This document shows positions 45,359-53,391 of a DNA stretch of 64,000 nt, one piece after another. The stretch lies in contig NZ_PXXX01000010.1 in the NCBI RefSeq assembly GCF_003367505.1, forward strand, positions 248,001 through 312,000, read 5' to 3'. The DNA comes from Lysinibacillus capsici. Lineage in GTDB: Bacteria; Bacillota; Bacilli; Bacillales_A; Planococcaceae. Numbering within the stretch: the first letter of the stretch is position 1; every line of letters begins with the position of its first letter. The notes below the pieces were generated by a model that saw only the letters and a program-made list of their open reading frames with translations, was not told where the DNA came from and did not search any database. The position numbers and the translations under genes were made by a program.

Positions 45359-46090
45359 CTATTGCTTTTCACGTATATGTCCAGATTTTTCAACTTTCGT
45401 TTCTAAATAAAAACGATTCGTCTCTGTCAAACCGCCCCATAAAGGAACATGCCCTTCCGCAGCCATGCCACGAGCCTGTAATGCAGCCAATTTCTTCGGA
45501 TTATTTGTAATAAGTGTTACTGGTTTGGTACGCAGTGTAGCTAATACCGCAAGTGCTTCGTCATAAGAACGTGTATCATCTGGGAAGCCAAGTGCATGGT
45601 TTGCTTCAACTGTATCGAGCCCTTCCTCTTGCAATAAATAAGCAAGAGATTTAGAGAATAGTCCAATACCACGACCTTCATGATCAGCTAAATAAAATAT
45701 AGCACCACAGCCATGCTCAACTATCATTTTCATAGACTCATGCAACTGGTATCCACAATCACAACGCTGGCTGCCAAATATGTCGCCTGTGTGACAAATA
45801 CTATGCATTCGGATTAAAGCATCTTCTGAATGGGTAAAATCACCATATACAAGCACAGAGGATTGTTGTAAAAATGCTAAATTAGCAGCGGCTAATCCAT
45901 CAATGATTTCTTCTTTAGTTAAATTCGCATCAATTTTAAGCCAGTTATACCATTGAAAAGTTGCAGAAAAATCGCCTTGTTTTACAGGTAATTTCACTGG
46001 TCCAACTAGGCAAATATTCTCTGTATTTGTATGCTTTACTAACGTCATTTTATCTTTTACTAAGTCCATCACTTTAGTTGTAATTGTCAT
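45359..46090 (-). CDS. ribA: Divergent GTP cyclohydrolase II, without RibB domain
   Basis: 243 aa. The zinc ligands are kept in HSICHTGDIFGSQRCDC, followed by DTVEANHALGFPDDTRSY, LITNNPKK and FYLETKVEKSGH, so the fold is certain. Two catalytic-loop motifs differ from the usual enzyme: HSICHTGD replaces HSECLTGD, and DHEGRGIGL replaces RQEGRGIGL. It lacks the dihydroxybutanone-phosphate synthase half found in B. subtilis RibBA. ATG at 46090 follows GGAGATTAAT. It heads an operon with ribD, a monooxygenase and a HAD phosphatase. A divergent paralogue serving a separate pathway is likely. Confidence 0.85.
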   Translation of the reverse strand: MTITTKVMDLVKDKMTLVKHTNTENICLVGPVKLPVKQGDFSATFQWYNWLKIDANLTKEEIIDGLAAANLAFLQQSSVLVYGDFTHSEDALIRMHSICHTGDIFGSQRCDCGYQLHESMKMIVEHGCGAIFYLADHEGRGIGLFSKSLAYLLQEEGLDTVEANHALGFPDDTRSYDEALAVLATLRTKPVTLITNNPKKLAALQARGMAAEGHVPLWGGLTETNRFYLETKVEKSGHIREKQ

Positions 46091-46096
46091 ATTAAT

Positions 46097-46138
46097 CTCC
46101 AACCTTCTATAGAAACAGTTGGCTAAATTCACCAACTG
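46097..46138 (-). promoter_or_regulatory. Leader with two competing hairpins over the ribA ribosome site
   Basis: On the minus strand CAGTTGG (46138-46132) can pair with CCAACTG (46122-46116), a perfect 7-bp hairpin with a 9-nt loop. The CCAAC of its 3' arm can instead pair with GTTGG (46103-46099), which overlaps the GGAG ribosome site. The two structures exclude each other, as in translational switches. There is no FMN riboswitch consensus. Confidence 0.45.
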
Positions 46139-46176
46139 AGCACATGTATTTTCACATCACTTACATAACGTAACTT

Positions 46177-46205
46177 AGTTTATAATAATAACTAAAAAGT
46201 GTCAA
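46177..46205 (-). promoter_or_regulatory. ribA operon promoter
   Basis: A perfect -35 TTGACA (46205-46200) and a -10 TAAACT (46182-46177) have 17-bp spacing. The predicted transcript has a leader of about 80 bases before the ribA ATG, containing the hairpins described above. Confidence 0.65.
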
Positions 46206-46359
46206 TCGACAGCTATTACTCTTTAATTATAATTATTAGGGATGATAATTTTATTATTACTTTTTCATCATATACTACTAGCTTATGGAGATGCTATTTT
46301 TTCTGTGCAGGCTAGTCTATAATAAGCTGTGGTACTGTAATGACGAAAGGAAGTTTAAC

Positions 46360-46995
46360 ATGAACTTAGAAAAAAATGTTCAACTAAAGCAACCAAAATA
46401 TCAACAAATAGCCATTGATCTCGCCTCCAAGATTGTTGAAAGAAAATACAGCATTGGCGATAAAATATATGCAAGATCCTCTCTTGCCAGTCAATATAAT
46501 GTTTCTGCTGAGACGGCAAGAAGAGCTATTGCCGTTTTGCAAGACTTAGAAATTGTTGAAGCTTCAAAAGGTAGTGGCGTAATTATAAAATCGTATGAAA
46601 AAGCGGCTCAATTCGTCAGACAGTTTCATGATGTACAATCGATTCATGAAATACAAAATGAGCTTTTGACAAGTATTCAAAAGCAACATCATGAATTGAT
46701 TAATTTACAAGACAAGGCAAAGCAACTAATTAGCCGCACAGAGCATTACCGGTCAGTCAATCCGTTCATCCCCTATCAATTAGAAATGACAGCTGATAGT
46801 CCATGCATTCATCAAACTGTACAAGCTTTAAATTTTTGGCAAAATACTTCTAGTACTATCGTTGGTATTCGACGTGGCAATGAATTATTACTATCCCCTG
46901 GTCCTTATGTCTCATTTGAAGAAGGGGACATTATTTATTTTGTTGGAAATGATGAAAGTTTCGCTAGAGTTCAAAGCTTTTTATACCCAAATTAA
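46360..46995 (+). CDS. busR: BusR-like regulator: GntR winged helix + coiled coil + RCK_C domain
   Basis: 211 aa. The N-terminal GntR-type winged helix (about 10-80; SLASQYNVSAETARRAIAVL) is followed by a helical linker (about 90-130) and a C-terminal RCK_C/TrkA-C domain (about 135-210; IVGIRRGNELLLSPGPYVSF, then EGDIIYFVGN). This is the BusR architecture; BusR of Lactococcus lactis and Streptococcus agalactiae binds c-di-AMP through RCK_C and represses the busA betaine transporter. A full OpuA operon follows 158 bases downstream. ATG at 46360 has AAAGGAAG before it; the longer frame from 46285 has no ribosome site. Confidence 0.88.
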   Translation: MNLEKNVQLKQPKYQQIAIDLASKIVERKYSIGDKIYARSSLASQYNVSAETARRAIAVLQDLEIVEASKGSGVIIKSYEKAAQFVRQFHDVQSIHEIQNELLTSIQKQHHELINLQDKAKQLISRTEHYRSVNPFIPYQLEMTADSPCIHQTVQALNFWQNTSSTIVGIRRGNELLLSPGPYVSFEEGDIIYFVGNDESFARVQSFLYPN

Positions 46996-46998
46996 AAT

Positions 46999-47039
46999 CC
47001 GTTTAAGCGCTGATATAACAGCGTTTAAGCGGGTTTTTT
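46999..47039 (+). terminator. Terminator of the busR-like gene
   Basis: CCGTTTAAGCGCTG pairs with CAGCGTTTAAGCGG (two G-T pairs) around ATATAA, then TTTTTT. It separates the regulator from the opuA promoter. Confidence 0.85.
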
Positions 47040-47043
47040 CTTA

Positions 47044-47095
47044 TTTGTCGATTTGACAAAAGTAACAACCCTTTGCTACAGTAAGGTTGTTACTT
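47044..47095 (+). promoter_or_regulatory. opuA promoter with nested inverted repeats (BusR-type operator)
   Basis: The -35 TTGACA (47053-47058) and -10 TACAGT (47077-47082) have 18-bp spacing. A perfect 11-bp inverted repeat, AAGTAACAACC (47060-47070) and GGTTGTTACTT (47085-47095), is centred on the -10 box. A second repeat, TTTGTC-GATTT-GACAAA (47044-47060), covers the -35 box. BusR is known to bind widely spaced bipartite sites, which this arrangement fits. Confidence 0.65.
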
Positions 47096-47153
47096 GTTTA
47101 TTTTTGGGTATCATTATCCTCACATAGTAATAATCTACGAAAGGAGTGCTTCT

Positions 47154-48353
47154 ATGGAAAAAATTAAAATAGAACACGTATCGAAAGTGTTTGGCAAACA
47201 TATTCCCCAAGCACTAGAACTCGTTAAGCAACAAAAAAGTAAGACTGATATCTTAAAAGAAACAGGTGCAACTGTTGGAGTATACGATGCAAGCTTTACT
47301 GTCAACGAAGGAGAAATCTTTGTTATTATGGGATTGTCAGGAAGTGGCAAATCCACGCTTATACGGCTTTTAAACCGCCTAATTGAACCAACGAGCGGAA
47401 ATATATATATCGATGGAGAAAATATTTCTACCATGGGAAAAGAAAGTCTACGGTCTGTACGAAGAAACAAAATGAGCATGGTTTTCCAAAACTTCGGTTT
47501 ATTCCCCCATCGTACATTACTTCAAAATACCGAATATGGCCTTGAAATTCGAGGTATTTCAAAAGAAGAACGGCAAGCAAAAGCTGAACAGGCTTTAGAA
47601 AATGCTGGATTACTCGCTTATAAAGACCAGTATCCAAATCAGTTATCAGGTGGTATGCAGCAGCGTGTTGGTTTAGCACGAGCCCTTGCTAATGATCCTG
47701 AAATATTACTAATGGATGAAGCATTTTCAGCACTTGATCCATTGATTCGCAAGGAAATGCAAGATGAGCTACTCGATCTACAACAAACATTGAAAAAAAC
47801 AATTTTATTTATCACACATGATTTAAATGAAGCATTACGCATTGGGGATCGCATTGCCATTATGAAGGATGGCTCTATCATTCAGATTGGTACGGGTGAA
47901 GAAATATTAACCAACCCAGCAAATGATTATGTCAAAACATTCGTGGAAGATGTGGATCGATCTAAAGTATTGACAGCTGAAAATGTCATGGTACGACCAG
48001 TTTATGTCAATACAGACCTAGATGGCCCTAAAGTGGCACTAAAGCGTATGCGTCAAGAGGCTGTAAGTTTATTAATGGCTGTTGATAAAAATAGACATTT
48101 AAAAGGCTATATCACTGCAGACGATGCACTAGCTGCAGCGAAGAAACAAGAGCAAACCGTCCATTCTATTGTGCAATCAGAAGTATTAACTGTTCCACCA
48201 GATATGCTACTACAGGATATTTTAGGGATGATTTATAATTCTCCTACTCCTATTGCCGTTGTGAAAGATGGTCGCTTGCTTGGTGTACTAATTAGGGGCG
48301 TTGTCATCCAAGCACTGTCAACTAGCGATGAGGAGGCCGAATCACATGAATAA
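47154..48353 (+). CDS. opuAA: Glycine betaine/proline ABC transporter ATP-binding protein
   Basis: 399 aa. Walker [10 protein letters not shown], signature [15 protein letters not shown], Walker [14 protein letters not shown] and the switch His ([10 protein letters not shown]) are present. Two C-terminal CBS domains (about 280-395) are typical of OpuA/ProV; in L. lactis they sense ionic strength or c-di-AMP. The protein energises uptake of compatible solutes under osmotic stress. ATG at 47154 follows AAAGGAG. It overlaps the permease gene by 8 bases. Confidence 0.93.
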   Translation: MEKIKIEHVSKVFGKHIPQALELVKQQKSKTDILKETGATVGVYDASFTVNEGEIFVIMGLSGSGKSTLIRLLNRLIEPTSGNIYIDGENISTMGKESLRSVRRNKMSMVFQNFGLFPHRTLLQNTEYGLEIRGISKEERQAKAEQALENAGLLAYKDQYPNQLSGGMQQRVGLARALANDPEILLMDEAFSALDPLIRKEMQDELLDLQQTLKKTILFITHDLNEALRIGDRIAIMKDGSIIQIGTGEEILTNPANDYVKTFVEDVDRSKVLTAENVMVRPVYVNTDLDGPKVALKRMRQEAVSLLMAVDKNRHLKGYITADDALAAAKKQEQTVHSIVQSEVLTVPPDMLLQDILGMIYNSPTPIAVVKDGRLLGVLIRGVVIQALSTSDEEAESHE

Positions 48354-49200
48354 CTTTTTAGATAATATTCCAACATTACCATTAGCTCCGTGGGTAGAAT
48401 CAGCTATGGACTGGTTGACGAGTAATTTTTCAGCGTTCTTTAACTCTATTCAGCAATTCGGAAAACTACTCATGAATCAGGTCACTGATTTATTAATTAG
48501 TATCCCAGCCATTATTCTTATACTTCTTGTCGTGATATTTGCCTTCTTCGTTTCAGGCAAAAAGTTAGGGCTTGCTGCATTCTCATTAATTGGCTTGTTG
48601 TTTATCTATAACCAAGGATTATGGACTCATCTTATGGAAACAACCACGCTTGTGATCTTTTCCAGTATTATATCCATCATCATCGGTATTCCACTAGGTA
48701 TCTTAATGTCAAAATCAACGGTAGCTGAAAACATTATTAAACCAATACTAGATTTCATGCAAACAATGCCTGGCTTTGTCTATTTAATTCCAGCCGTTGC
48801 CTTTTTTGGTATTGGTATTGTACCTGGTGTCTTTGCATCCGTTATCTTTGCTTTACCCCCAACTGTACGTATGACAAACCTCGGTATTCGTCAAGTACCA
48901 AAAGAATTAGTGGAAGCTGCAGACTCCTATGGTAGTACAGCTAGCCAAAAATTATTTAAAGTAGAAATCCCCCTTGCTAAATCAACCATTATGGCTGGGA
49001 TTAACCAAACCGTTATGCTGTCACTTTCTATGGTAGTTATTGCCTCTATGATTGGGGCTCCTGGTCTAGGACGTGAAGTATTAACAGCCCTTCAACGTAC
49101 TCAAGTTGGGAATGGCTTCGTTGCAGGATTAGGCTTAGTTATTTTCGCGATCATTATTGACCGTTTAACACAAAGCCTCAATAAAAAGAAAGCATTATAG
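48346..49200 (+). CDS. opuAB: Glycine betaine ABC transporter permease
   Basis: 284 aa. A hydrophilic, amphipathic N-terminus (about 1-45) precedes seven or eight helices and the binding-protein-dependent transport motif [20 protein letters not shown] (about 200-220). The ProW/OpuAB layout is complete. ATG at 48346 follows AGGAGG by nine bases, inside the end of opuAA. Confidence 0.93.
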   Translation: MNNFLDNIPTLPLAPWVESAMDWLTSNFSAFFNSIQQFGKLLMNQVTDLLISIPAIILILLVVIFAFFVSGKKLGLAAFSLIGLLFIYNQGLWTHLMETTTLVIFSSIISIIIGIPLGILMSKSTVAENIIKPILDFMQTMPGFVYLIPAVAFFGIGIVPGVFASVIFALPPTVRMTNLGIRQVPKELVEAADSYGSTASQKLFKVEIPLAKSTIMAGINQTVMLSLSMVVIASMIGAPGLGREVLTALQRTQVGNGFVAGLGLVIFAIIIDRLTQSLNKKKAL

Positions 49201-49284
49201 AAATGTCATCTTTCTTGCTACCATCCATCCTCCGGTGGATGTCGGCAGTTTGGATACAAAATGATGAAGAGAAAGGGAGATTCG

Positions 49285-50169
49285 ATGAAACTGAAAACAC
49301 TATCAAAGTTAGGAATGGCTCTAGGTCTAGGCTTCATGCTTGCTGCATGTAGTGGAGGCGACTCAGGCTCAAGTTCTGGAAAAAACAGTGATTCTAAGGA
49401 GGTAAACCTAGCCTATGTTGAGTGGGATACAGAAATTGCCTCAACGAATGTTGTTGGGCAGGTACTCGAAGATTTAGGTTATGATGTAACATTAACTCCT
49501 TTGGATAATGCGATCATGTGGGAGGCTGTCTCGAAAGGAGAGGCTGATGGAATGGTTGCTGCTTGGCTACCACATACACATGCTTCACAATATGAAAAAT
49601 ATAAAGCTGATTTAGATGAGCTAGGTGAAAACCTTGCTGGTGCAAAAATCGGTTTAGTTGTACCAAGCTATATGGATGTCAATTCTATTGAAGATTTATC
49701 TAATGAAGCAGATCATACAATCACTGGTATTGAGCCAGGTGCGGGCATTACTGCTGCTACAGAAAAAGCATTAGAAGAATATGATAATTTAGCAGATTGG
49801 AACTTTATTACTTCTTCTTCTGGTGCGATGACAACTGCATTATCAAAAGCGCTGAAAGATAAGGAAGAGATTATTGTCACAGGCTGGTCACCACACTGGA
49901 AATTTGCGAAATATGATCTTAAATACTTAGAAGATCCAAAGGGTGTATATGGTGGAGAAGAAACGATTAATACATTCGTACGTAAAGGCTTAAAAGAAGA
50001 TTTACCAGATGTATATTCAGTACTCGATAACTTCCACTGGACAGCAGAAGATTTAGAAAGTGTTATGTTAGAAGTAATGGATGGTAAAGATCCAAAAGAC
50101 GCTGCGAAAGAATGGGTTGATGCTAATCCAGATAAAGTGGCTGAATGGACAAAAGACGTAAAAAAATAA
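49285..50169 (+). CDS. opuAC: Glycine betaine-binding lipoprotein
   Basis: 294 aa. The signal peptide ends in a lipobox LAACSGG, followed by a Ser/Gly/Asp-rich linker and the OpuAC-type binding domain (about 45-290). Tryptophans that usually build the betaine cage are present (VEWDTE, IMWEA, AAWLPH, TGWSPHWKF). It is anchored on the outer face of the membrane and delivers substrate to OpuAB. ATG at 49285 follows AAGGGAG by five bases. It is separated from opuAB by 84 bases without a terminator. Confidence 0.92.
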   Translation: MKLKTLSKLGMALGLGFMLAACSGGDSGSSSGKNSDSKEVNLAYVEWDTEIASTNVVGQVLEDLGYDVTLTPLDNAIMWEAVSKGEADGMVAAWLPHTHASQYEKYKADLDELGENLAGAKIGLVVPSYMDVNSIEDLSNEADHTITGIEPGAGITAATEKALEEYDNLADWNFITSSSGAMTTALSKALKDKEEIIVTGWSPHWKFAKYDLKYLEDPKGVYGGEETINTFVRKGLKEDLPDVYSVLDNFHWTAEDLESVMLEVMDGKDPKDAAKEWVDANPDKVAEWTKDVKK

Positions 50170-50174
50170 TATAA

Positions 50175-50209
50175 AAACAGGCACTCCTGCATAAGAGGAG
50201 TGCCTGTTT
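50175..50209. terminator. Bidirectional terminator between opuA and the SMR genes
   Basis: A perfect 14-bp stem AAACAGGCACTCCT / AGGAGTGCCTGTTT with a 7-nt loop, with A/T runs on both sides. Confidence 0.85.
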
Positions 50210-50211
50210 AA

Positions 50212-50526
50212 TTATGATAGCAATTTCAACATGATTGCTGCTCCTAATACAAGGATAATACAAACGATGCGTCGCCAGTCCTTAGATTCATTAAAAAACA
50301 GCATACCTAGCAGTGCTCCCCCAGCTGCACCAATCCCTGTCCAGATCGCATAGGCAGTACCCATTGGTAATGTTTCCATCGCATAGGCAAGGCCTGCAAA
50401 ACTTAAGGTGAATGCACCAATCAACAGTCCTAAATTTTTCATACTCTTCGTCTTATTATATTTACTAATCATATATACACCCATCATCTCACATAACCCT
50501 GCAACAACTAATGCCATCCATGCCAT
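50212..50526 (-). CDS. SMR family transporter, second subunit (guanidine exporter pair)
   Basis: 104 aa with four helices. The SMR glutamate sits in helix 1 (ALVVAGLCEMMGVYMI, E13), and helix 3 has MGTAYAIWTGIGAAGGAL. Its ATG overlaps the stop of the preceding SMR gene (TAATG), so the two subunits are translated together. Paired SMR genes such as ykkCD act as heterodimers. The guanidine-I riboswitch upstream implies guanidinium export. Confidence 0.9.
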   Translation of the reverse strand: MAWMALVVAGLCEMMGVYMISKYNKTKSMKNLGLLIGAFTLSFAGLAYAMETLPMGTAYAIWTGIGAAGGALLGMLFFNESKDWRRIVCIILVLGAAIMLKLLS

Positions 50527-50867
50527 TATTCACTCACCTCTTGTTCCTTAGGCTCTCCTGTTACTAGCTTTAAGCCTACAACTCCTGCAAGTAACACAAC
50601 AATACATATGATTTTTGCTAATTTCCACGGCTCTCCAAATAGCAAGCTATCCGCACATACAGTACCAGCTGTTCCTAATCCGACAAAGATTGCATAAACG
50701 GTCCCAACTGGTAGATGCTCACCTGCTTTAATGAGCAAATAAAAACTAATAAAAATGGCAATTGCTGTACCAATCCATTCTAGTACACTTGTTGCATGCT
50801 TTAACCCAATGACCCAGCCAACTTCAAAGCAAGCCGCTATAATGACGCTGATCCATTGTTTATTCAT
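50526..50867 (-). CDS. SMR family transporter, first subunit (guanidine exporter pair)
   Basis: 113 aa with four helices. The glutamate of helix 1 is in [15 protein letters not shown], and helix 3 has [18 protein letters not shown]. The form is close to SugE/Gdx guanidinium exporters. ATG at 50867 lies seven bases after GGAGGG; ATG at 50870 is closer. The frame upstream to 50939 lacks a ribosome site and would lie in the riboswitch leader. A guanidine-I riboswitch and terminator precede it. Confidence 0.9.
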   Translation of the reverse strand: MNKQWISVIIAACFEVGWVIGLKHATSVLEWIGTAIAIFISFYLLIKAGEHLPVGTVYAIFVGLGTAGTVCADSLLFGEPWKLAKIICIVVLLAGVVGLKLVTGEPKEQEVSE

Positions 50868-50960
50868 CATAAATCCCTCCATTTTATAAGACACGGCCGA
50901 ATAATTGGATGATCCAACTACTTTTTCAGCATTCGCCAAATGACTTGATTTTAGCCAAAC

Positions 50961-51007
50961 AAAAAAAGCCTGAAGAAACTGTCTTTAAACAGTATCTCCC
51001 AGGCTTT
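50961..51007 (-). terminator. Riboswitch expression-platform terminator
   Basis: On the minus strand AAAGCCTG pairs with CAGGCTTT, with an inner ACTGT / ACAGT helix, then a run of Ts. Its 5' arm overlaps the conserved end of the guanidine aptamer, so ligand binding would prevent termination. Confidence 0.85.
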
Positions 51008-51084
51008 TATCCTTCCGTGTCACAAAATCAATTTGTGGTTTTCTCTCGGACCAGACTAGCAAGCGCTACGGAACCCTAGAAAAC
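50961..51084 (-). ncRNA. Guanidine-I (ykkC subtype 1) riboswitch
   Basis: The conserved elements appear in order on the minus strand: TTTTCTAGGGTTCCG (51083-51069), TCTGGTCCGAGAGAAAAC, ACACGGAAGGATAAAAGCC and TGGGAGA. They match the ykkC consensus known to bind guanidinium. The P1-type helix is followed by a terminator, giving a transcriptional ON switch. It controls the SMR pair, a standard target of this class. Confidence 0.92.
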
Positions 51085-51120
51085 TTTTATTCGATTATTA
51101 CTCTTAGTATAGCAAACTAT

Positions 51121-52263
51121 TCAATGATTTTCCACTGGTACATAGCCAACCTTTTCTACCATTGCCTGCCCTTCCTCAGAAAGAATCCAATCAATCAGTT
51201 TCTGTACATTTTGATTTTCCGTTCCTGCTGTGATGGCATAAAATTCAGACACTAAAGGATATGTACCATTTTGAATATTTTCTTTTGTTGGTGCTACTCC
51301 GTCAATGGATAGTAATTTGATCTTTTTGTTACCAACCATCTCTGTAGAATAATATCTAAACGTAAAGCCCAAGGCATTTTTATAATTTCGATATTGCGAC
51401 ACTTCACGAATGATTCCACCCATTCCTGATGCAACATCTTCAGTGGGTGCCTCCATGATTGGCGTATTGCCCATCAGCTTTTCTAGTGTCGTTTGGCTTC
51501 CACTATCTGCTGGGCGTTGGAAAGCACGAATGGCCTCATCCTCCCCACCCACTTCACGCCAATTAGTTATTTCTCCAGCATATATTTTTTTGACCTGCTC
51601 AAGTGTTAAATTATCGATTTTATTTTTACGATGCACAAAAAAGACAAATGCCTCTCTACCAATTGGCGTCATATCAAATGTAAGTCCTTCCTTTTCTGCC
51701 TGCCATTCTTGTGAGGTGGACGGGGCTGCCACAAAGATCAAATCAACATCTCCAGCTATTAAATTTTGATAGGCCTCTGGTGTACGACTTACTTGAACTC
51801 TACTATTATATGGAGGATATTCCCCTTTGGGATAAGTTGCCTCCACAAAAGCCGCATATAAAGGGTACATGGCTGTTGCACCATCTAGTCGTGGTAATGA
51901 CTCTGTCAATTGTAAGGAAGCTTTATTTTTCACTATTTCATTGCCAGGAACAAATGGCTGATAGACTGTTACATCAATTTCCGCATCAACAGTGGGAATA
52001 CTCATTTTATAATAATGTTGAATCGGTTTAATGGCTGCAATCAACAGGGCGATTCCCATGACACCAAATAGCAAGCCCCTTCGTTTTTTTGTGTTGGTCC
52101 ATTTAAACATACTACAAACAATCCAGACAAATAAACAAACGGGTATAGTAAAGACCAAATTAATTAAATGCAGCCCACCACTCAATGTGATCATGAATGC
52201 CACTATTAATGTCACAAAGGACAAACCAATTAATATAGATACTATTTGTAGTAATCTAAGCAT
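51121..52263 (-). CDS. PstS-like phosphate-binding protein with three N-terminal membrane helices
   Basis: 380 aa. Instead of a lipoprotein signal, residues 1-85 contain three membrane helices (about 5-28, 33-52, 63-80). The binding domain follows (about 110-378), with PstS-type motifs (LPRLDGATAMYPLYAAF, AFQRPADSGSQTTLEKLMG, ALGFTFRYY). No pstCAB genes are adjacent. It may act as a phosphate sensor or as a fixed binding protein rather than a transporter subunit. The start ATG has GGGAGG upstream. A palindrome shared with 18856-18871 lies just before the ribosome site. Confidence 0.82.
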   Translation of the reverse strand: MLRLLQIVSILIGLSFVTLIVAFMITLSGGLHLINLVFTIPVCLFVWIVCSMFKWTNTKKRRGLLFGVMGIALLIAAIKPIQHYYKMSIPTVDAEIDVTVYQPFVPGNEIVKNKASLQLTESLPRLDGATAMYPLYAAFVEATYPKGEYPPYNSRVQVSRTPEAYQNLIAGDVDLIFVAAPSTSQEWQAEKEGLTFDMTPIGREAFVFFVHRKNKIDNLTLEQVKKIYAGEITNWREVGGEDEAIRAFQRPADSGSQTTLEKLMGNTPIMEAPTEDVASGMGGIIREVSQYRNYKNALGFTFRYYSTEMVGNKKIKLLSIDGVAPTKENIQNGTYPLVSEFYAITAGTENQNVQKLIDWILSEEGQAMVEKVGYVPVENH

Positions 52264-52277
52264 ACAAAGACCTCCCT

Positions 52278-52332
52278 AGTGTAATTTTACACTCCTTACA
52301 CCAATGGTACCCGAAAGATAAAGCATTCACAA
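52278..52332 (-). promoter_or_regulatory. Promoter and 16-bp palindrome, copy 2
   Basis: The -35 TTGTGA (52332-52327) and -10 TACCAT (52309-52304) have 17-bp spacing. Ten bases downstream of the -10 lies AGTGTAAAATTACACT (52293-52278), identical to copy 1. It ends directly against the ribosome site GGGAGG. Its place at the transcription start fits a repressor. Confidence 0.6.
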
Positions 52333-52498
52333 CTATATATTCTGAAAATTATGGTAAAATTAATTTTGTCTGGATTTAATGAATGCTTTTTGTATGAAGG
52401 TGGTATATCAACTATAGAAAAGGGATCTTTTCGAAAATCTCAAAAAATCTCGACAACCTATGCTAGGGCATAATTGATACAAGTAGGAGGGTGTACAT

Positions 52499-52972
52499 AT
52501 GGCAATTGAAAAAGTACGTCGCCATTTAGCACAATGGCATGTAGAACACAAAATACAAGAATTAGAAGAAAGCTCCGCAACAGTTGAGTTAGCAGCACAG
52601 GCGCTTGGCTGTGAGCCAGAGCGCATAGCAAAATCTTTATCTTTTCTTGTAAATGATGGAGCGATCTTAATTGTGGCTGCTGGTGACGCAAAAATCGATA
52701 ATGCAAAATATAAATCCGTATTTGGTACGAAGGCAAAGATGTTATCCAAAGATGATGTGGAGACGATGATCGGCCATGATGTCGGAGGTGTATGCCCTTT
52801 TGGTGTGAATGAGGGCGTAGCCATTTATTTAGATGAATCTTTAAAACGTTTTACTACAGTATTTCCAGCGTGTGGTAGTAGTAATTCAGCCATTGAGGTA
52901 ACCATTTCAGAACTTGAAACATATGCTCCCTATAAAGAATGGATTGATGTCTGTAAAGGCTGGAATGAATAA
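52499..52972 (+). CDS. YbaK/EbsC family aminoacyl-tRNA deacylase
   Basis: 157 aa, a stand-alone YbaK domain. The motif AKSLSFLVNDGAILIVAAGD with the catalytic-site lysine (K46 region) and DVGGVCPFGV are characteristic. Such proteins hydrolyse misacylated tRNA (Cys-tRNA-Pro or Ala-tRNA-Pro). The start ATG has AGGAGGG upstream. Which mischarged tRNA it edits cannot be told from sequence. Confidence 0.87.
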   Translation: MAIEKVRRHLAQWHVEHKIQELEESSATVELAAQALGCEPERIAKSLSFLVNDGAILIVAAGDAKIDNAKYKSVFGTKAKMLSKDDVETMIGHDVGGVCPFGVNEGVAIYLDESLKRFTTVFPACGSSNSAIEVTISELETYAPYKEWIDVCKGWNE

Positions 52973-53071
52973 GGACCAAACGATTGGCGATACTTTTAAA
53001 AGTCTCGCCAATTCATGTTGTTGAAAAAAGATAATATCGCTAGGAGAAATAATACCTTTTGGCAAGGTAAG

Positions 53072-53205
53072 GGTTGATTTCCGTTCCGCCAGCGTCCTTT
53101 CCAGGGGGCGTCCAATGAGCCGCTTCTCTCACTTACGTTCGCTCTAGGGTCTCATCAGTGACGCTAAATCCCCTAGGTGTGACGCTGGCTCCTCTCCAAT
53201 CAACC
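53072..53205. repeat. Intergenic structured repeat A
   Basis: The 590-base space 52973-53562 has no gene. Element A is bounded by GGTTGATT (53072-53079) and AATCAACC (53198-53205). Inside it are GCCAGCGTC (53088-53096) and GACGCTGGC (53181-53189). The whole 134 bases can fold into one long hairpin with a branched tip. It is richer in GC than its surroundings and probably belongs to a dispersed family. Confidence 0.55.
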
Positions 53206-53391
53206 ATTCTGCAAAGTGTCTTTACTTTTTTAATAGTAGCATAGTAATAAAATCGCCCATTATCTGTATTCATAGAGGGGATAAGCTCTTATTTTCAATG
53301 TGGAGAAGTGATGAGTGACAAGAAGTGAACACCTTCACTTTATTTGAAAACCTTTGCTAAAAAGATAACACTTCTGTAGGTTGGAGTGGAA

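Noticed and set aside
46091..46359. Possible FMN riboswitch upstream of ribA/ribD
   Set aside because: None of the conserved RFN elements are present and the leader is too short.
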